Positions 34,187 to 44,092 of a stretch of DNA of 64,000 nucleotides are shown one piece after another. The notes under the pieces were generated by a model. It made no database searches and had not been told where the DNA came from. It saw only the letters and a program-made list of their open reading frames with translations. Made by a program: the position numbers and the translations under genes. The number at the start of each line of letters is the position of its first letter. Within the stretch, counting starts at the first letter, position 1. Origin of the DNA: Clavelina lepadiformis (Eukaryota > Chordata > Ascidiacea > Aplousobranchia > Clavelinidae); contig NC_135242.1 of the NCBI RefSeq assembly GCF_947623445.1, forward strand, positions 24,552,001 to 24,616,000, in the 5' to 3' direction.

Positions 34187-34955
34187 TATGGGATTTGGGG
34201 TGAAAGATTAGTTTTAGGACTGGCCTAAACCAAGTCTAACTGTTTGACTCCGCTAATGATTGTCTTTGACTCCGTTGCGTTTACTGTCTCTATATTGCTT
34301 CTTAAATCAACACCAACTTCATAAAGTTTAGTGTTATATTGTCCGAATAAGTTGTATCGAATTAGCAATATTTACACCATGATCCCACTTTCATAATAAT
34401 TCAGTAATAACTTCAATTCAGCAGAACAAGGGAAATAACTCAGAGAAGAGAGAATTTCCAAGAGAGCGATTTAAATCCAACACTTGATTTATATACTAAA
34501 ATATTGACCAATGAGCGAGTGCCAAATTAACTGCTATCACACGTGTACATGTGTCCATGTTATTCTAAGCTTTTCATCACAAAGAATTCAAATCGATTTT
34601 ACACCAGTACAGAAAACCACTTGACACACTTACTACATCACGTGTTGGTTTGAAACTCCGATTGTGATTAAAGATACTAGAACAATACCTTGCTACCATA
34701 AAACCACGTGTCGCATTGTACGTTATCTGAACGTTTTCAAGTACACTCAAACTTTACGCCGTGAAAACAATGCTACTTGAAATGCTTATATCTGCGTCAA
34801 TATGTCGGTTAGAATTCCTTGTTTGAATAACTGCTTAACGACGATAAATACGTCTGTTTAAACATTTAATTAATTCCAGCCAGAGAAAATGCAAACTTAT
34901 GCAAAATGCCAATTTATATAAATTATTGCAATTATTAGGCTATCCGAATGCCACA
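34187..34955 (-). repeat. 3' LTR of gypsy element, 769 bp
   Basis: It is nearly identical to 42332-43100. The only difference I noticed is an A/G near 34230. On the element strand it starts TGTGGCATTCGG and ends ATCCCATA. Near-identity of the LTRs means recent insertion. Confidence 0.95.
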
Positions 34956-34957
34956 AT

Positions 34958-34969
34958 AACTCCCCTAAC
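34958..34969 (-). other. Polypurine tract
   Basis: On the element strand, GGGTTAGGGGAGTTAT lies directly before the 3' LTR. The AGGGGAG core is the likely plus-strand primer. Confidence 0.55.
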
Positions 34970-35415
34970 CCAAAAAGCTTCGAGGTAGGAATATTGGCGT
35001 TGGCAGCTTGCAAGATTGTTGTTGTCAGCTTGCAATGTGAATGCAGAATTTGTTTTCTCTCCAGCCAGAATCTTGCAGTCAATGAACGTACACATGTGGA
35101 AATATGCAAAAGAAAAAAATACAGCAGTAAACATTCTTCACTAATGCTATGTTATATAGAAGGGTTTTTAAATATTTTGATATGTTTTTTTATATACTTT
35201 TACCATAAACCAAAGGAACATAAAAGAATCGTAATTGTAATTTCACACAAAGCCTAGTACCACACTACATATAAGTAGACACCTACATATAAGAAAATAA
35301 CACACAAACACAAGGTATGAATCAGCTATGTGAACCAGAGGACACGCAATGTAAAGGTAATACGTTCGCGCTGTACCTACGTCATAACCGTAATAGGACA
35401 ACGCCGCGACAAGGC
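34970..35415 (-). other. Untranslated region between env and 3' LTR
   Basis: About 450 bp inside the element downstream of env. A short plus-strand frame at 34994-35257 has no features and is not called. Confidence 0.6.
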
Positions 35416-37341
35416 CTAATGCTGACGTAAATTAGGGTATAGCGGTTCATTGGGGTTTTCATCGGTATGCCGGACCTCTTGTGTTACAACTAAATCCTCT
35501 CTGTTTTCTGGAGCATCGTCGGGAGGGTCGTTTTCTTCCATGGCTGGCTGACGGATGCGACGGACACGAGAGATGAGAGATCGTGCCAAGTCGACTACAT
35601 GGCCTCTGTAAAACTTAATTGCCCAAATAGTTAAGACAAAGCCCCAAAACATTGCCATGAATAGTAAAATAACCAATATCCCGCCTAAAACAGGATTTGT
35701 AATAGAAGATAAAACACTCAAAAATACATTGGAGAAGGTATTTTCGATCGTGTGTCTGACGCTAGAGAAATCGTAATCCCTAGTTTGATCAGTATGTGCA
35801 TCTAGAAAATGGTAAAATTTATCATGTGCGAGCTTGAAATGGCTCATCGATACTAGCATATTTTGGATGTCTTCAAATCCTTGGTCTTCTTCTGAAGGAT
35901 AGTCATCGATAAAGGTTTCAAAATCAATGTCTGGTTCTGTAAAGTTCACTGGTGCGAAGGACGGACGTAAGGCTTGCACATCCGAGTCTATTTGACTCAG
36001 AGAGTAATTCTCAAATTGATAAAATTGGTTACCAATGTTAAATGAGAATATGCGACCAGGAACATAGGATTCTACATATCGAACTCCTCTATAAAGATTT
36101 CCGTCTCGGTAGATTTGACCGAGCGTTTTGGTACCATTATTATAGAAGAATTCAACTAAGGGCCTAGCAGAAAACTGACCCTTATATACCAGACTTCGTA
36201 ATACGGTTCCCGATACTGGGTAACATTGAATTTCCGTTATAAGATCACCGATGGTGACGGCTGCTTTTTTCTGTCCGCTAATTGCGGTTAAGGTTTCCCC
36301 GGGGTATTGACGTGCGACCAGCGCATAAAGAGATGAGACGAGTGTTTCAACTTGACACTCTAGGTAATTTATATCGTCCACTAGATTAGACACATGGTCA
36401 GCCATATTGTCATTGCTTTCCGTCATGAATCTTGCAAGGGCACCGGCTTCCGAACTGGACGAGCGGCTATGTACGTCGTTGGATTGCTGTTTGACTGTCG
36501 CGGGTTTGTAAAAGTCTAAAGCTGCAAGCTCCGAACAATTTTGCGGAACCAGAATCAATCCTGTAGGCGTGCAAATGGCGTTTCGGCTGTAGCATTGAAA
36601 TGTCTTTTCAGCACACTGTGCACGATGATGCACACTAATCCCAAGAGCTTTGATTTGCACTCGGTATAAATGTTCTTTGTGGTAATGTAGTAACAGTTTA
36701 TGGACTCCCTGAGGAACAGTCTGAGGACATTGAAACGATTGTTTAAATTTCCATATAAATGTTCTGGCTCCCACAATACAGGAACCCGAAGACACTTGGC
36801 ACTTCGATAAAGTGGCGATACTCGACATGAGCTTTTGCGTTACCGGATCATACTTCAAAATCGATTTGTTCAGGATGCCATTGATTGTTCGTGTAGTGGT
36901 AGTAGAGGGCCAGCTGTAACTGCGTTTGACTTTGTTTCTGGTCGCCCATGTAAATTCGTTTTGCTGCTTCAACTCTCCAACATTTGGTGCTTGAAGGGTT
37001 CTTCTCCAAAGATCGCAAGCATCCGGGTTAGGAGCCGGTCCAGCTACTGTACTATCATCGTGACTTTTGGATCCAAAAAAATAATGGGTTGCTATTGAGG
37101 TAGTTATAAACGTACGGCATACAAAAACCTCGATGTCGATTAAGCGGTGACTAGGATCATAAATTGTGGCTGTGCATTGGTGAATTGCAGTATGTTTCTT
37201 ATGCAAACATGGTTCCGGCGGAGGTATAAAATATTCTCCCTTTTTGTAATGTGGTTGACACAGGTTAAAGGTTTGTAAGCCAATTGTCGGTTGGGAGACC
37301 ACAACTATGCAAATCAAGTACAAGGCAAGTGGCACGTACAT
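35416..37341 (-). CDS. env: Env-like membrane glycoprotein of gypsy element, 641 aa
   Basis: The ORF begins 2 nt after the pol stop, so it is probably expressed from a spliced or reinitiated message. Residues 1-22 form a hydrophobic signal peptide (ALYLICIVVVSQ). The ectodomain is cysteine-rich in its first ~280 residues, with several N-x-S/T sites. One strong transmembrane segment lies at about residues 550-574 (GGILVILLFMAMFWGFVLTI), followed by a ~67-residue tail with basic, then acidic, stretches and a terminal LYPNL. This is the plan of a type I retroviral-like envelope. I do not recognise which viral glycoprotein class it derives from and see no clear furin site. The ORF is intact. Confidence 0.8.
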   Translation of the reverse strand: MYVPLALYLICIVVVSQPTIGLQTFNLCQPHYKKGEYFIPPPEPCLHKKHTAIHQCTATIYDPSHRLIDIEVFVCRTFITTSIATHYFFGSKSHDDSTVAGPAPNPDACDLWRRTLQAPNVGELKQQNEFTWATRNKVKRSYSWPSTTTTRTINGILNKSILKYDPVTQKLMSSIATLSKCQVSSGSCIVGARTFIWKFKQSFQCPQTVPQGVHKLLLHYHKEHLYRVQIKALGISVHHRAQCAEKTFQCYSRNAICTPTGLILVPQNCSELAALDFYKPATVKQQSNDVHSRSSSSEAGALARFMTESNDNMADHVSNLVDDINYLECQVETLVSSLYALVARQYPGETLTAISGQKKAAVTIGDLITEIQCYPVSGTVLRSLVYKGQFSARPLVEFFYNNGTKTLGQIYRDGNLYRGVRYVESYVPGRIFSFNIGNQFYQFENYSLSQIDSDVQALRPSFAPVNFTEPDIDFETFIDDYPSEEDQGFEDIQNMLVSMSHFKLAHDKFYHFLDAHTDQTRDYDFSSVRHTIENTFSNVFLSVLSSITNPVLGGILVILLFMAMFWGFVLTIWAIKFYRGHVVDLARSLISRVRRIRQPAMEENDPPDDAPENREDLVVTQEVRHTDENPNEPLYPNLRQH

Positions 37342-37343
37342 GC

Positions 37344-40300
37344 TTATTCTTGAAAGCGCTTCGGCAAATGAATTTGACGTCCTCGTCGTGTGGTGCGTAT
37401 AGGTGAAATATCGTTCAAGTCGTCCCAGTCTATCTCCTCTTCGTCAAGATCTCCAGCAGTTTCCACCGGATAGGTTGGAAGTCCACTCAAATCAACGTTG
37501 GAATCTGCAGCGATAGAGATATCATTAGTATCACGAACCACTTCATCAACTATATCCGTCTCTTTCATTGGCGGAATGACTATATCTACAGAATCAAAAA
37601 CAGGCAAATGAGCTACTTTAAGACGGTCTACTGACACATTAGGATGCTGTCCTACAATAGCCAATGTGAAATACTTGTCATATTTGGCCAAAACTTTATA
37701 AGGTCCTGCATACGGAGGAGATAAGCTAGGCCTAGAAGCATCAACGCGAACGAACACATGCGTACAGTCCGCAAGACTTTTGTCTATGTACACTGGCGGA
37801 GTTGCATGATGTACTGGCGGTGTGCACCGCAAGGTAGCCATAAAGTCCGTTAAATGTTGCACATATTGAGAAGGTGAGGGCGTGTCATCGTCCAGGGCTT
37901 CGAAAAACTGCCCGGGAACTCTTAAGGTAGAGCCATACACAAGCTCAGCTGGGGAACAGTTTACATGCTCCTTGAGCGATATCCGCAAACCCAAAAGTAC
38001 TAGTCCCAAGTTGGCCGTCCAATTCTGCGGAAATTCGCACGCTCTCAAGGCACCTTTTAACGTTCGGTGGGTGCGTTCCAAAAATCCCAGGCATGAAGGT
38101 CGGAAGGACAGGGAATGAACAAGCTTGACTCCCAGGATCCTGCATAAGTCTGTGAAAAGTTTGCTCATAAACACCTGACCACGATCGGTGTGAAGTTGCT
38201 CAGGTACTCCGTAGCGTCCAACAATGTGCAGCAGAAAATTTCTGGCAATGGTCGCTGCAGTGGCGTCTGGTATAGGAATCGCTTCAACCCATTTCGTGAA
38301 CCTGTCAGCAAATGTTAAAATGTAACGACAATTGTCACTTTCCACCAATGGTCCAACAATATCTGCCAAAATAAACCGAAATCGTTCTGTGGGTTCACTG
38401 TGCGGCTGTAAGGGTGTTTTGTTATGTCTGCTAACTTTACTTTGTTGACATGGCAAACATGTGCGACAGAAATTTTTGATATCCGTTTTCATACCACTCC
38501 ATACAAAGCGTTCGCCAATCTGTTTGAGTGTGCTCTTAAATCCACTGTGTGAGAGCGAGTGAATGTTGTGAAAAATGACGTCACGATACGCGGTCGGCAC
38601 AATCGGTCGAAACCTCTGCTGTGAAATGTCACCCAGGATCGATAGGTCCGAATCCGGGAGTTTACGGCGTTCCAATTTCAGGCCAGTTTGGTCGGTCAGC
38701 AGTGCTGTTACCGATGCGTCAGCCATTTGATCCTGAGCGAATTGTTCATAGTCGATAGTGTAGTCCTGCAACTGAAAAGCATTGATTTCTAAACGGGACA
38801 AACTGTCCGCTATAACATTACTAAGTCCACTTTGGTAAATAAGCTTGTCTGTAAACTGAGATAAGTAACTGAACTGACGGGTTTGTCTCGGGGACATAGA
38901 TTTTCCAGCGTTTTGGAAGGCCTGTGTTAAAGGGCGGTGATCGGTGACCAGGGTAAGCGACCTGCCAACCAGAATATCTGCAAAGTGCCGGGTGGCCAAA
39001 AATAAAGCAGTTAGTTCCCTATCAAAAGTGCTGTAGTTCCTCTGTGCTGAGTTGAGCGCTTTGGAAAAGAATGCCAAGGGCTGCCACTTATTGTCAATGC
39101 ATTGAGCTAAAACCGCACCATCCGCTTTCCCAGATGCATCGCATGACAAAACATAATTAGCATTGATTTTGGGAAAACACAGCTCCGTCGCAGAAGCTAG
39201 ACGTTCTTTACAGTCGTTAAAAGCTTGCTTGGCGTCTTCAGACCATACCAATTTCTGACTGGGCCGTTTGACTTTACACAACATCGAATTTAGGGGAATA
39301 AGTAAAGCAGCGCAATTTTTAATAAAGCGTCTATAAAATCCAAACATACCCAGAAACCGGCGAAGCTCCCTGACCGTATCGGGCAATGGATATTTACGAA
39401 TGACAGCTACGCGGTCTCGTAAGGGGAGAATCCCGTTTTTGCTCACCATGTGACCCAGAAACTTAATTTCCTCCTGGAAGAAAATGGATTTCTCTTTGTT
39501 AATCACCAGTCCGAATTTGGAAAGTCGTTCAAATACAGCGCGTAAGTGCTCCCTATGCTCTTCCGGCGATTTGGAGAAAATCAAAATATCATCAATGAAG
39601 GTTGCCACGTTGGAAACACCTTGAAAAACATGATTCATTAAGCGCTGACAGGTCTGAGAGGCGTTCCGGACGCCAAAGGGCAAAAATTTATAGGAATAAT
39701 TTCCAAAAATCGTAGTAAAGGTAGTTTTACTGACATCTGCAGGGTTTACGGGGATTTGATGAAAGGCCGCTTTTAAATCGCAAACCGAAAATATGGTACT
39801 ACCATCGAGTTCATTGAGAAAGTCTTGTAGATGAGGTAAGGGGTATGTGTCTCTCGGAAGTTGGAGGTTCAAAATCCGGTAGTCAATCGCCAATCGATAT
39901 GAACCTGTCTTCTTTTTGACGAGAACAATGGGGGATGCCCATTGTGATTCCTGTGAAACGGGTGTGATGATTCCGGCTTCCAGCAGCTTGTCCAGCTCCT
40001 TCCGTAGTACGCGAGCTAGTTCCGGTGATATACGTCGGCAGCGGCTGAAAACAGGCGGTCCTGTTGTATTGATATAATGTTTAATGTTATGTTTAGGGTT
40101 CAAATTCGGCCGTAAGGGTGCAGTTATCTCTGGAAACTCCTCCAGCAGCGCCAAAGGTGGCTTAGAATCGCTGTTGTTCGCGTCCAAAACGGTTTGTGTC
40201 GCCGAAGGGTCCTTATCTACTGAAGTGCTTCGGTCGCAGCGTGACGTATTCGCCGCTGAAGCTTGAAGTGGTTCACATATGCCCACGTCATCGTCACTGA

Positions 40301-40838
40301 TAATATGATCCAGAGCAGTGCTAGATATGCCAATTTTCTTCCTGATTCCTCCGCAATACTGGGCGGAAACCTGTTCATGAGAATATGGATGGAGTAAACG
40401 TCTGTTCTTAACATCTACCAAAAGACCGTAATGGCGTAAGAAGTCAGCTCCCAAAATTGGCTGGCGTAACTTATCACAAATATAAAACGACCATGGACAG
40501 CAGAAAGAAAAACCTAAATCCAATTTGAGCTTGCTCGACGCAGAACAACGGATTCTGGAGCGTACAGTGGGGCCTTGCATCGTGATCGGATGTCGGGCTC
40601 CCGTGCCTTTAAAATTACTGGGTAAGACACTGACATCGCTACCGGAATCTACTAAAAATGAAAGGGCAGATTTACAATCATATACATAAAACGTTGGTCT
40701 TTGACTTCTGTTCCCCTCCACCGAATTTAATAAAGGCGTGAAGGAGAACCCTGGTCGTTTTTTGCAAATCTGGCATGGTAAACACACGGTTCCTTGCATT
40801 TGTAAGCATTTCGGCCGAACATAGCATGATAGTAACAT
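37344..40838 (-). CDS. pol: Gypsy pol polyprotein, 1164 aa (PR-RT-RH-IN)
   Basis: It overlaps the end of gag by about 112 nt in the -1 frame, so a gag-pol fusion by -1 frameshifting is likely and the first ATG need not be used. Domains in order: aspartic protease with DSGSDVS at residues 64-70; reverse transcriptase at about 275-450 with CDLKAAFHQIP (Asp 353) and the FIDD catalytic box at 415-418; RNase H from about 560 (CDASGKADGAVLAQ); integrase with an H-H-C-C zinc finger (CRTCLPCQ), then the DDE core with ADIVGPL, LHTDRGQVF and the Glu in FLERTHRTLK; and a C-terminal tail with GPYKVLAKYDKYF. All key residues are present and no stop interrupts it. Confidence 0.95.
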   Translation of the reverse strand: MLLSCYVRPKCLQMQGTVCLPCQICKKRPGFSFTPLLNSVEGNRSQRPTFYVYDCKSALSFLVDSGSDVSVLPSNFKGTGARHPITMQGPTVRSRIRCSASSKLKLDLGFSFCCPWSFYICDKLRQPILGADFLRHYGLLVDVKNRRLLHPYSHEQVSAQYCGGIRKKIGISSTALDHIISDDDVGICEPLQASAANTSRCDRSTSVDKDPSATQTVLDANNSDSKPPLALLEEFPEITAPLRPNLNPKHNIKHYINTTGPPVFSRCRRISPELARVLRKELDKLLEAGIITPVSQESQWASPIVLVKKKTGSYRLAIDYRILNLQLPRDTYPLPHLQDFLNELDGSTIFSVCDLKAAFHQIPVNPADVSKTTFTTIFGNYSYKFLPFGVRNASQTCQRLMNHVFQGVSNVATFIDDILIFSKSPEEHREHLRAVFERLSKFGLVINKEKSIFFQEEIKFLGHMVSKNGILPLRDRVAVIRKYPLPDTVRELRRFLGMFGFYRRFIKNCAALLIPLNSMLCKVKRPSQKLVWSEDAKQAFNDCKERLASATELCFPKINANYVLSCDASGKADGAVLAQCIDNKWQPLAFFSKALNSAQRNYSTFDRELTALFLATRHFADILVGRSLTLVTDHRPLTQAFQNAGKSMSPRQTRQFSYLSQFTDKLIYQSGLSNVIADSLSRLEINAFQLQDYTIDYEQFAQDQMADASVTALLTDQTGLKLERRKLPDSDLSILGDISQQRFRPIVPTAYRDVIFHNIHSLSHSGFKSTLKQIGERFVWSGMKTDIKNFCRTCLPCQQSKVSRHNKTPLQPHSEPTERFRFILADIVGPLVESDNCRYILTFADRFTKWVEAIPIPDATAATIARNFLLHIVGRYGVPEQLHTDRGQVFMSKLFTDLCRILGVKLVHSLSFRPSCLGFLERTHRTLKGALRACEFPQNWTANLGLVLLGLRISLKEHVNCSPAELVYGSTLRVPGQFFEALDDDTPSPSQYVQHLTDFMATLRCTPPVHHATPPVYIDKSLADCTHVFVRVDASRPSLSPPYAGPYKVLAKYDKYFTLAIVGQHPNVSVDRLKVAHLPVFDSVDIVIPPMKETDIVDEVVRDTNDISIAADSNVDLSGLPTYPVETAGDLDEEEIDWDDLNDISPIRTTRRGRQIHLPKRFQE

Positions 40839-42112
40839 ACAGGTGGTTGGTTATGCTGTTGCGCAACTGGTCTGTTGAAGTGACTACTTCCAGCCCTACG
40901 CCCGTCCTGGGCAGGACGAAAAGCCGGACGAAATGTTGCTTGGTGCGCAAACGGAACTCGTTGACGAAAATTTGTATGACCTGCATGGTCCTGAGTATGT
41001 CGATATCTCTGTGGAGCACGATAAGACGGCGGCGAACAGTACACGTTATCTGCTGCAGAACCTCTTGTATCGTTTTGTTTTTGATTTAGAGCATTAGTAA
41101 GTTGAGTAATACGTTGTTCAAAATTGTCATTAATAAGCATTTGCGTAGCATCCGCCCGTGGAGGTTGATGAGCGCTTGTTTTCGCGTCTAATTTGCCTTC
41201 TGTCGTTTCCGCAAACATGTGTGGGTTAGATACTTGCAAAATGTTATCTGCTCTATCCGCCAATTCACTCAAAGTCAATTCTGGTGAAGCCGCTAAAATT
41301 TTGCGAACATCCGCTGGAAGTCTATCGAGTAAAAGCTTTTTGAGAAGCGTTTCCACCATCGGATCAATTTGACCATGTTGATTAAGTGTATTTCGCATAT
41401 CGCGCAGCAAATCACTAGGACGCCTAGTCGTGCTATTTATGTCCGTAGCAGATAATAACTTGTTCAAGCGCAAAGCTTCACTGGCCATAAACTGCTTGAT
41501 TAACTCATGTTTCAGATGTTGATATGGCTCCTCGGCGTTCGGTTTCAGAATTACATGGTTAACACGATCTATATGACCAGAGTCCAAAGCCGAAATAACA
41601 TGTAAGAATTTCGCACGTTCTGATAGAATGTTATGTTCCACAAAGATGTTTTCAACAACAGATACCCAGGCAAAAATATTCTTAGGCCAAAGCTTAGGTA
41701 TATTCAGCGACGATCCTGAGGCGCGCACACCTCTATCGACTGGAAAACCATCGGAGGCAAAACTACCACTTGGCGGGACTACGAACGTCGACATGACGGG
41801 GTTTTGTCTGCTCGATGTCGATGGAGAAACTATCGGCTCATTCAGAACTGAAGTAACGACATTTGAATCCGGCAACCGATTTATATTACTATCGGGTACA
41901 GTTACTAGGGAGGTTACAGTAGCGAGGGTTTCCGTTGTAGGGTTAGACATTATACTGGTTCTAGATGTAGGACATGTTTCTATGAGCGACTTTATAAAAT
42001 TTGGGGTAGGCGTCGATCGCGTTGTCCTATTAAAGATAGGCGATAACGTAGGTTTGGTTTTAGTCGAGCGCAAATTATACTTAGTGCCGAAAATTGGTGG
42101 AAAAGATGCCAT
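40727..42112 (-). CDS. gag: Gypsy gag polyprotein, 461 aa
   Basis: It starts about 200 nt downstream of the primer-binding site. The N-terminus is Thr/Ser/Pro-rich. The middle (about residues 135-300) has the capsid-like pattern of arthropod and other gypsy gags (KLWPKNIFAWVSVVENIF, LLLDRLPADVRKILA). The C-terminus has a basic, Gln/Arg-rich stretch and a cysteine/histidine motif, CYYHAMFGRNAYKCKEPC, which replaces the usual CCHC knuckle in this gypsy lineage. It would form the particle and bind the RNA genome. The ORF is intact and overlaps pol. Confidence 0.88.
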   Translation of the reverse strand: MASFPPIFGTKYNLRSTKTKPTLSPIFNRTTRSTPTPNFIKSLIETCPTSRTSIMSNPTTETLATVTSLVTVPDSNINRLPDSNVVTSVLNEPIVSPSTSSRQNPVMSTFVVPPSGSFASDGFPVDRGVRASGSSLNIPKLWPKNIFAWVSVVENIFVEHNILSERAKFLHVISALDSGHIDRVNHVILKPNAEEPYQHLKHELIKQFMASEALRLNKLLSATDINSTTRRPSDLLRDMRNTLNQHGQIDPMVETLLKKLLLDRLPADVRKILAASPELTLSELADRADNILQVSNPHMFAETTEGKLDAKTSAHQPPRADATQMLINDNFEQRITQLTNALNQKQNDTRGSAADNVYCSPPSYRAPQRYRHTQDHAGHTNFRQRVPFAHQATFRPAFRPAQDGRRAGSSHFNRPVAQQHNQPPVCYYHAMFGRNAYKCKEPCVYHARFAKNDQGSPSRLY

Positions 42113-42313
42113 AAACTAACAATAAATGAATAGAAAACTACCAAGGTAATGAAGAAATAATAACAAAGACATTACCGCAATGATAAGCAGTTCCATATAT
42201 ATCCCAAAGACATCCAACGTCGCAGAGTAGTGGTAATCCGAGTGTGTTGCGGTGAACTTCTCGTCTTGTTACTTGCTCTTCAGAGGTGCAGTGTTCTTCT
42301 TCTTGTTGTAGAA

Positions 42314-42329
42314 GAAAGTCGGGTCACCA
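42314..42329 (-). other. Primer-binding site
   Basis: On the element strand TGGTGACCCGACTTTC begins 2 nt after the 5' LTR, matching the TGG...start that pairs with a tRNA 3' CCA end. Which tRNA is not determined. Confidence 0.75.
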
Positions 42330-42331
42330 TT

Positions 42332-43100
42332 TATGGGATTTGGGGTGAAAGATTAGTTTTAGGACTGGCCTAAACCAAGTCTGACTGTTTGACTCCGCTA
42401 ATGATTGTCTTTGACTCCGTTGCGTTTACTGTCTCTATATTGCTTCTTAAATCAACACCAACTTCATAAAGTTTAGTGTTATATTGTCCGAATAAGTTGT
42501 ATCGAATTAGCAATATTTACACCATGATCCCACTTTCATAATAATTCAGTAATAACTTCAATTCAGCAGAACAAGGGAAATAACTCAGAGAAGAGAGAAT
42601 TTCCAAGAGAGCGATTTAAATCCAACACTTGATTTATATACTAAAATATTGACCAATGAGCGAGTGCCAAATTAACTGCTATCACACGTGTACATGTGTC
42701 CATGTTATTCTAAGCTTTTCATCACAAAGAATTCAAATCGATTTTACACCAGTACAGAAAACCACTTGACACACTTACTACATCACGTGTTGGTTTGAAA
42801 CTCCGATTGTGATTAAAGATACTAGAACAATACCTTGCTACCATAAAACCACGTGTCGCATTGTACGTTATCTGAACGTTTTCAAGTACACTCAAACTTT
42901 ACGCCGTGAAAACAATGCTACTTGAAATGCTTATATCTGCGTCAATATGTCGGTTAGAATTCCTTGTTTGAATAACTGCTTAACGACGATAAATACGTCT
43001 GTTTAAACATTTAATTAATTCCAGCCAGAGAAAATGCAAACTTATGCAAAATGCCAATTTATATAAATTATTGCAATTATTAGGCTATCCGAATGCCACA
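42332..43100 (-). repeat. 5' LTR of gypsy element, 769 bp
   Basis: Partner of 34187-34955, near-identical and of equal length. It would hold the promoter of the element. Confidence 0.95.
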
Positions 43101-43104
43101 CATC

Positions 43105-44092
43105 ATTATATTTTTCACAATGTGATTATAGCCAACTTGGAAAGCGTGACACTTTTTGATGAGCTCTTAGGGTGCAGATCGGCTAAAATCGAGCTGCACT
43201 GACAGACTGAGTGCAAAATGATGTGCTAGGCTAGGTACGTTTTTCAGTTAACATTTGCCTAGGCTGAACAGAAAGCCTGTGGGTCTCCTTTTATTGGCCA
43301 TAAATATGCGACGTCTTTGAAAATAGAGGAAACAGTGGGGGCCCTATCCACAGTCTTGAAAAATGTCGAGGATACAGTTGTCATGCTTTCCACCATGGGG
43401 ATAGAGAGTTAGAGTGTCAGACGGTTTCGCAAACTAAGCTAAGTATGGAGCGACATGCATCAGAATCATGATTGTTGAAGAATTAGCTTATTGCATCACA
43501 ATTGTTTCTCATTCAGACCTTGTAAGTCATCTGCATGTTCAGTCCTTAGCTTACAGTTTGGTTCTTTAAAATAATGAAAAGTTGGCAGAAATCATATTTA
43601 CAAACACACTTTTCCAGCGTGGCAGTTGGTCACCGGTGACATCAGTGCAAAGTTATAGTTTCACCGTGCTATTTCTCGCTTGCGCTAGGATTTCTTGACA
43701 TTAAAAATCTTACAATCAATAAAAACACGACAGAATGTGCTTATAAGTGAATGTGCTTTATGGCGTAATTTGTTGTTTGAAAACCCTTATTAGTTGGTTT
43801 AGTTGAAATTAGTATCTTTCAGCCCGGTCATGGTTAAAAAAAGAGTAATTCCCTATATTCTGTTGCCCTACTTTAGATATGCAAACATGTTCAATCAAAT
43901 TTTAAATCGACTTTTGTCATATATTTACCTCAGTGTTACATGAAATTTATATGAAATATTTTTTTGACATACAGCTTTAAATTTTGAAATTGTTTCTTAG
44001 GTTTATCAAACAATCTTCAACCGCAGCGTAACAGGACATTATCTGTCCCTGTTCGAAATTTCTCTACTAGACTGCTTTTGGGATTGTCCAAA
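43105..44092. other. 5' flank of MO25 gene
   Basis: There is no ORF of note. TTTCTTAG near 43994-44001 could be a 3' splice acceptor for an upstream exon or a spliced leader, but this is speculative. Confidence 0.35.

Larger units (their letters stand above)
34187..43100 (-). mobile_element. Full-length Ty3/gypsy retroelement with env (8.9 kb)
   Basis: It has two 769-bp LTRs, a 4-bp target duplication, a primer-binding site, a purine-rich tract and three long open ORFs in the order gag, pol, env. Domain order PR-RT-RNaseH-IN places it in Ty3/gypsy (Metaviridae). The third ORF has the build of a membrane glycoprotein. All ORFs are uninterrupted, so it may be intact. It inserted about 1 kb upstream of the MO25 start codon. 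Confidence 0.95.

Noticed and set aside
41628-42119. 163-codon frame antisense to gag
   Set aside because: Shadow of the gag reading frame inside the gypsy element.
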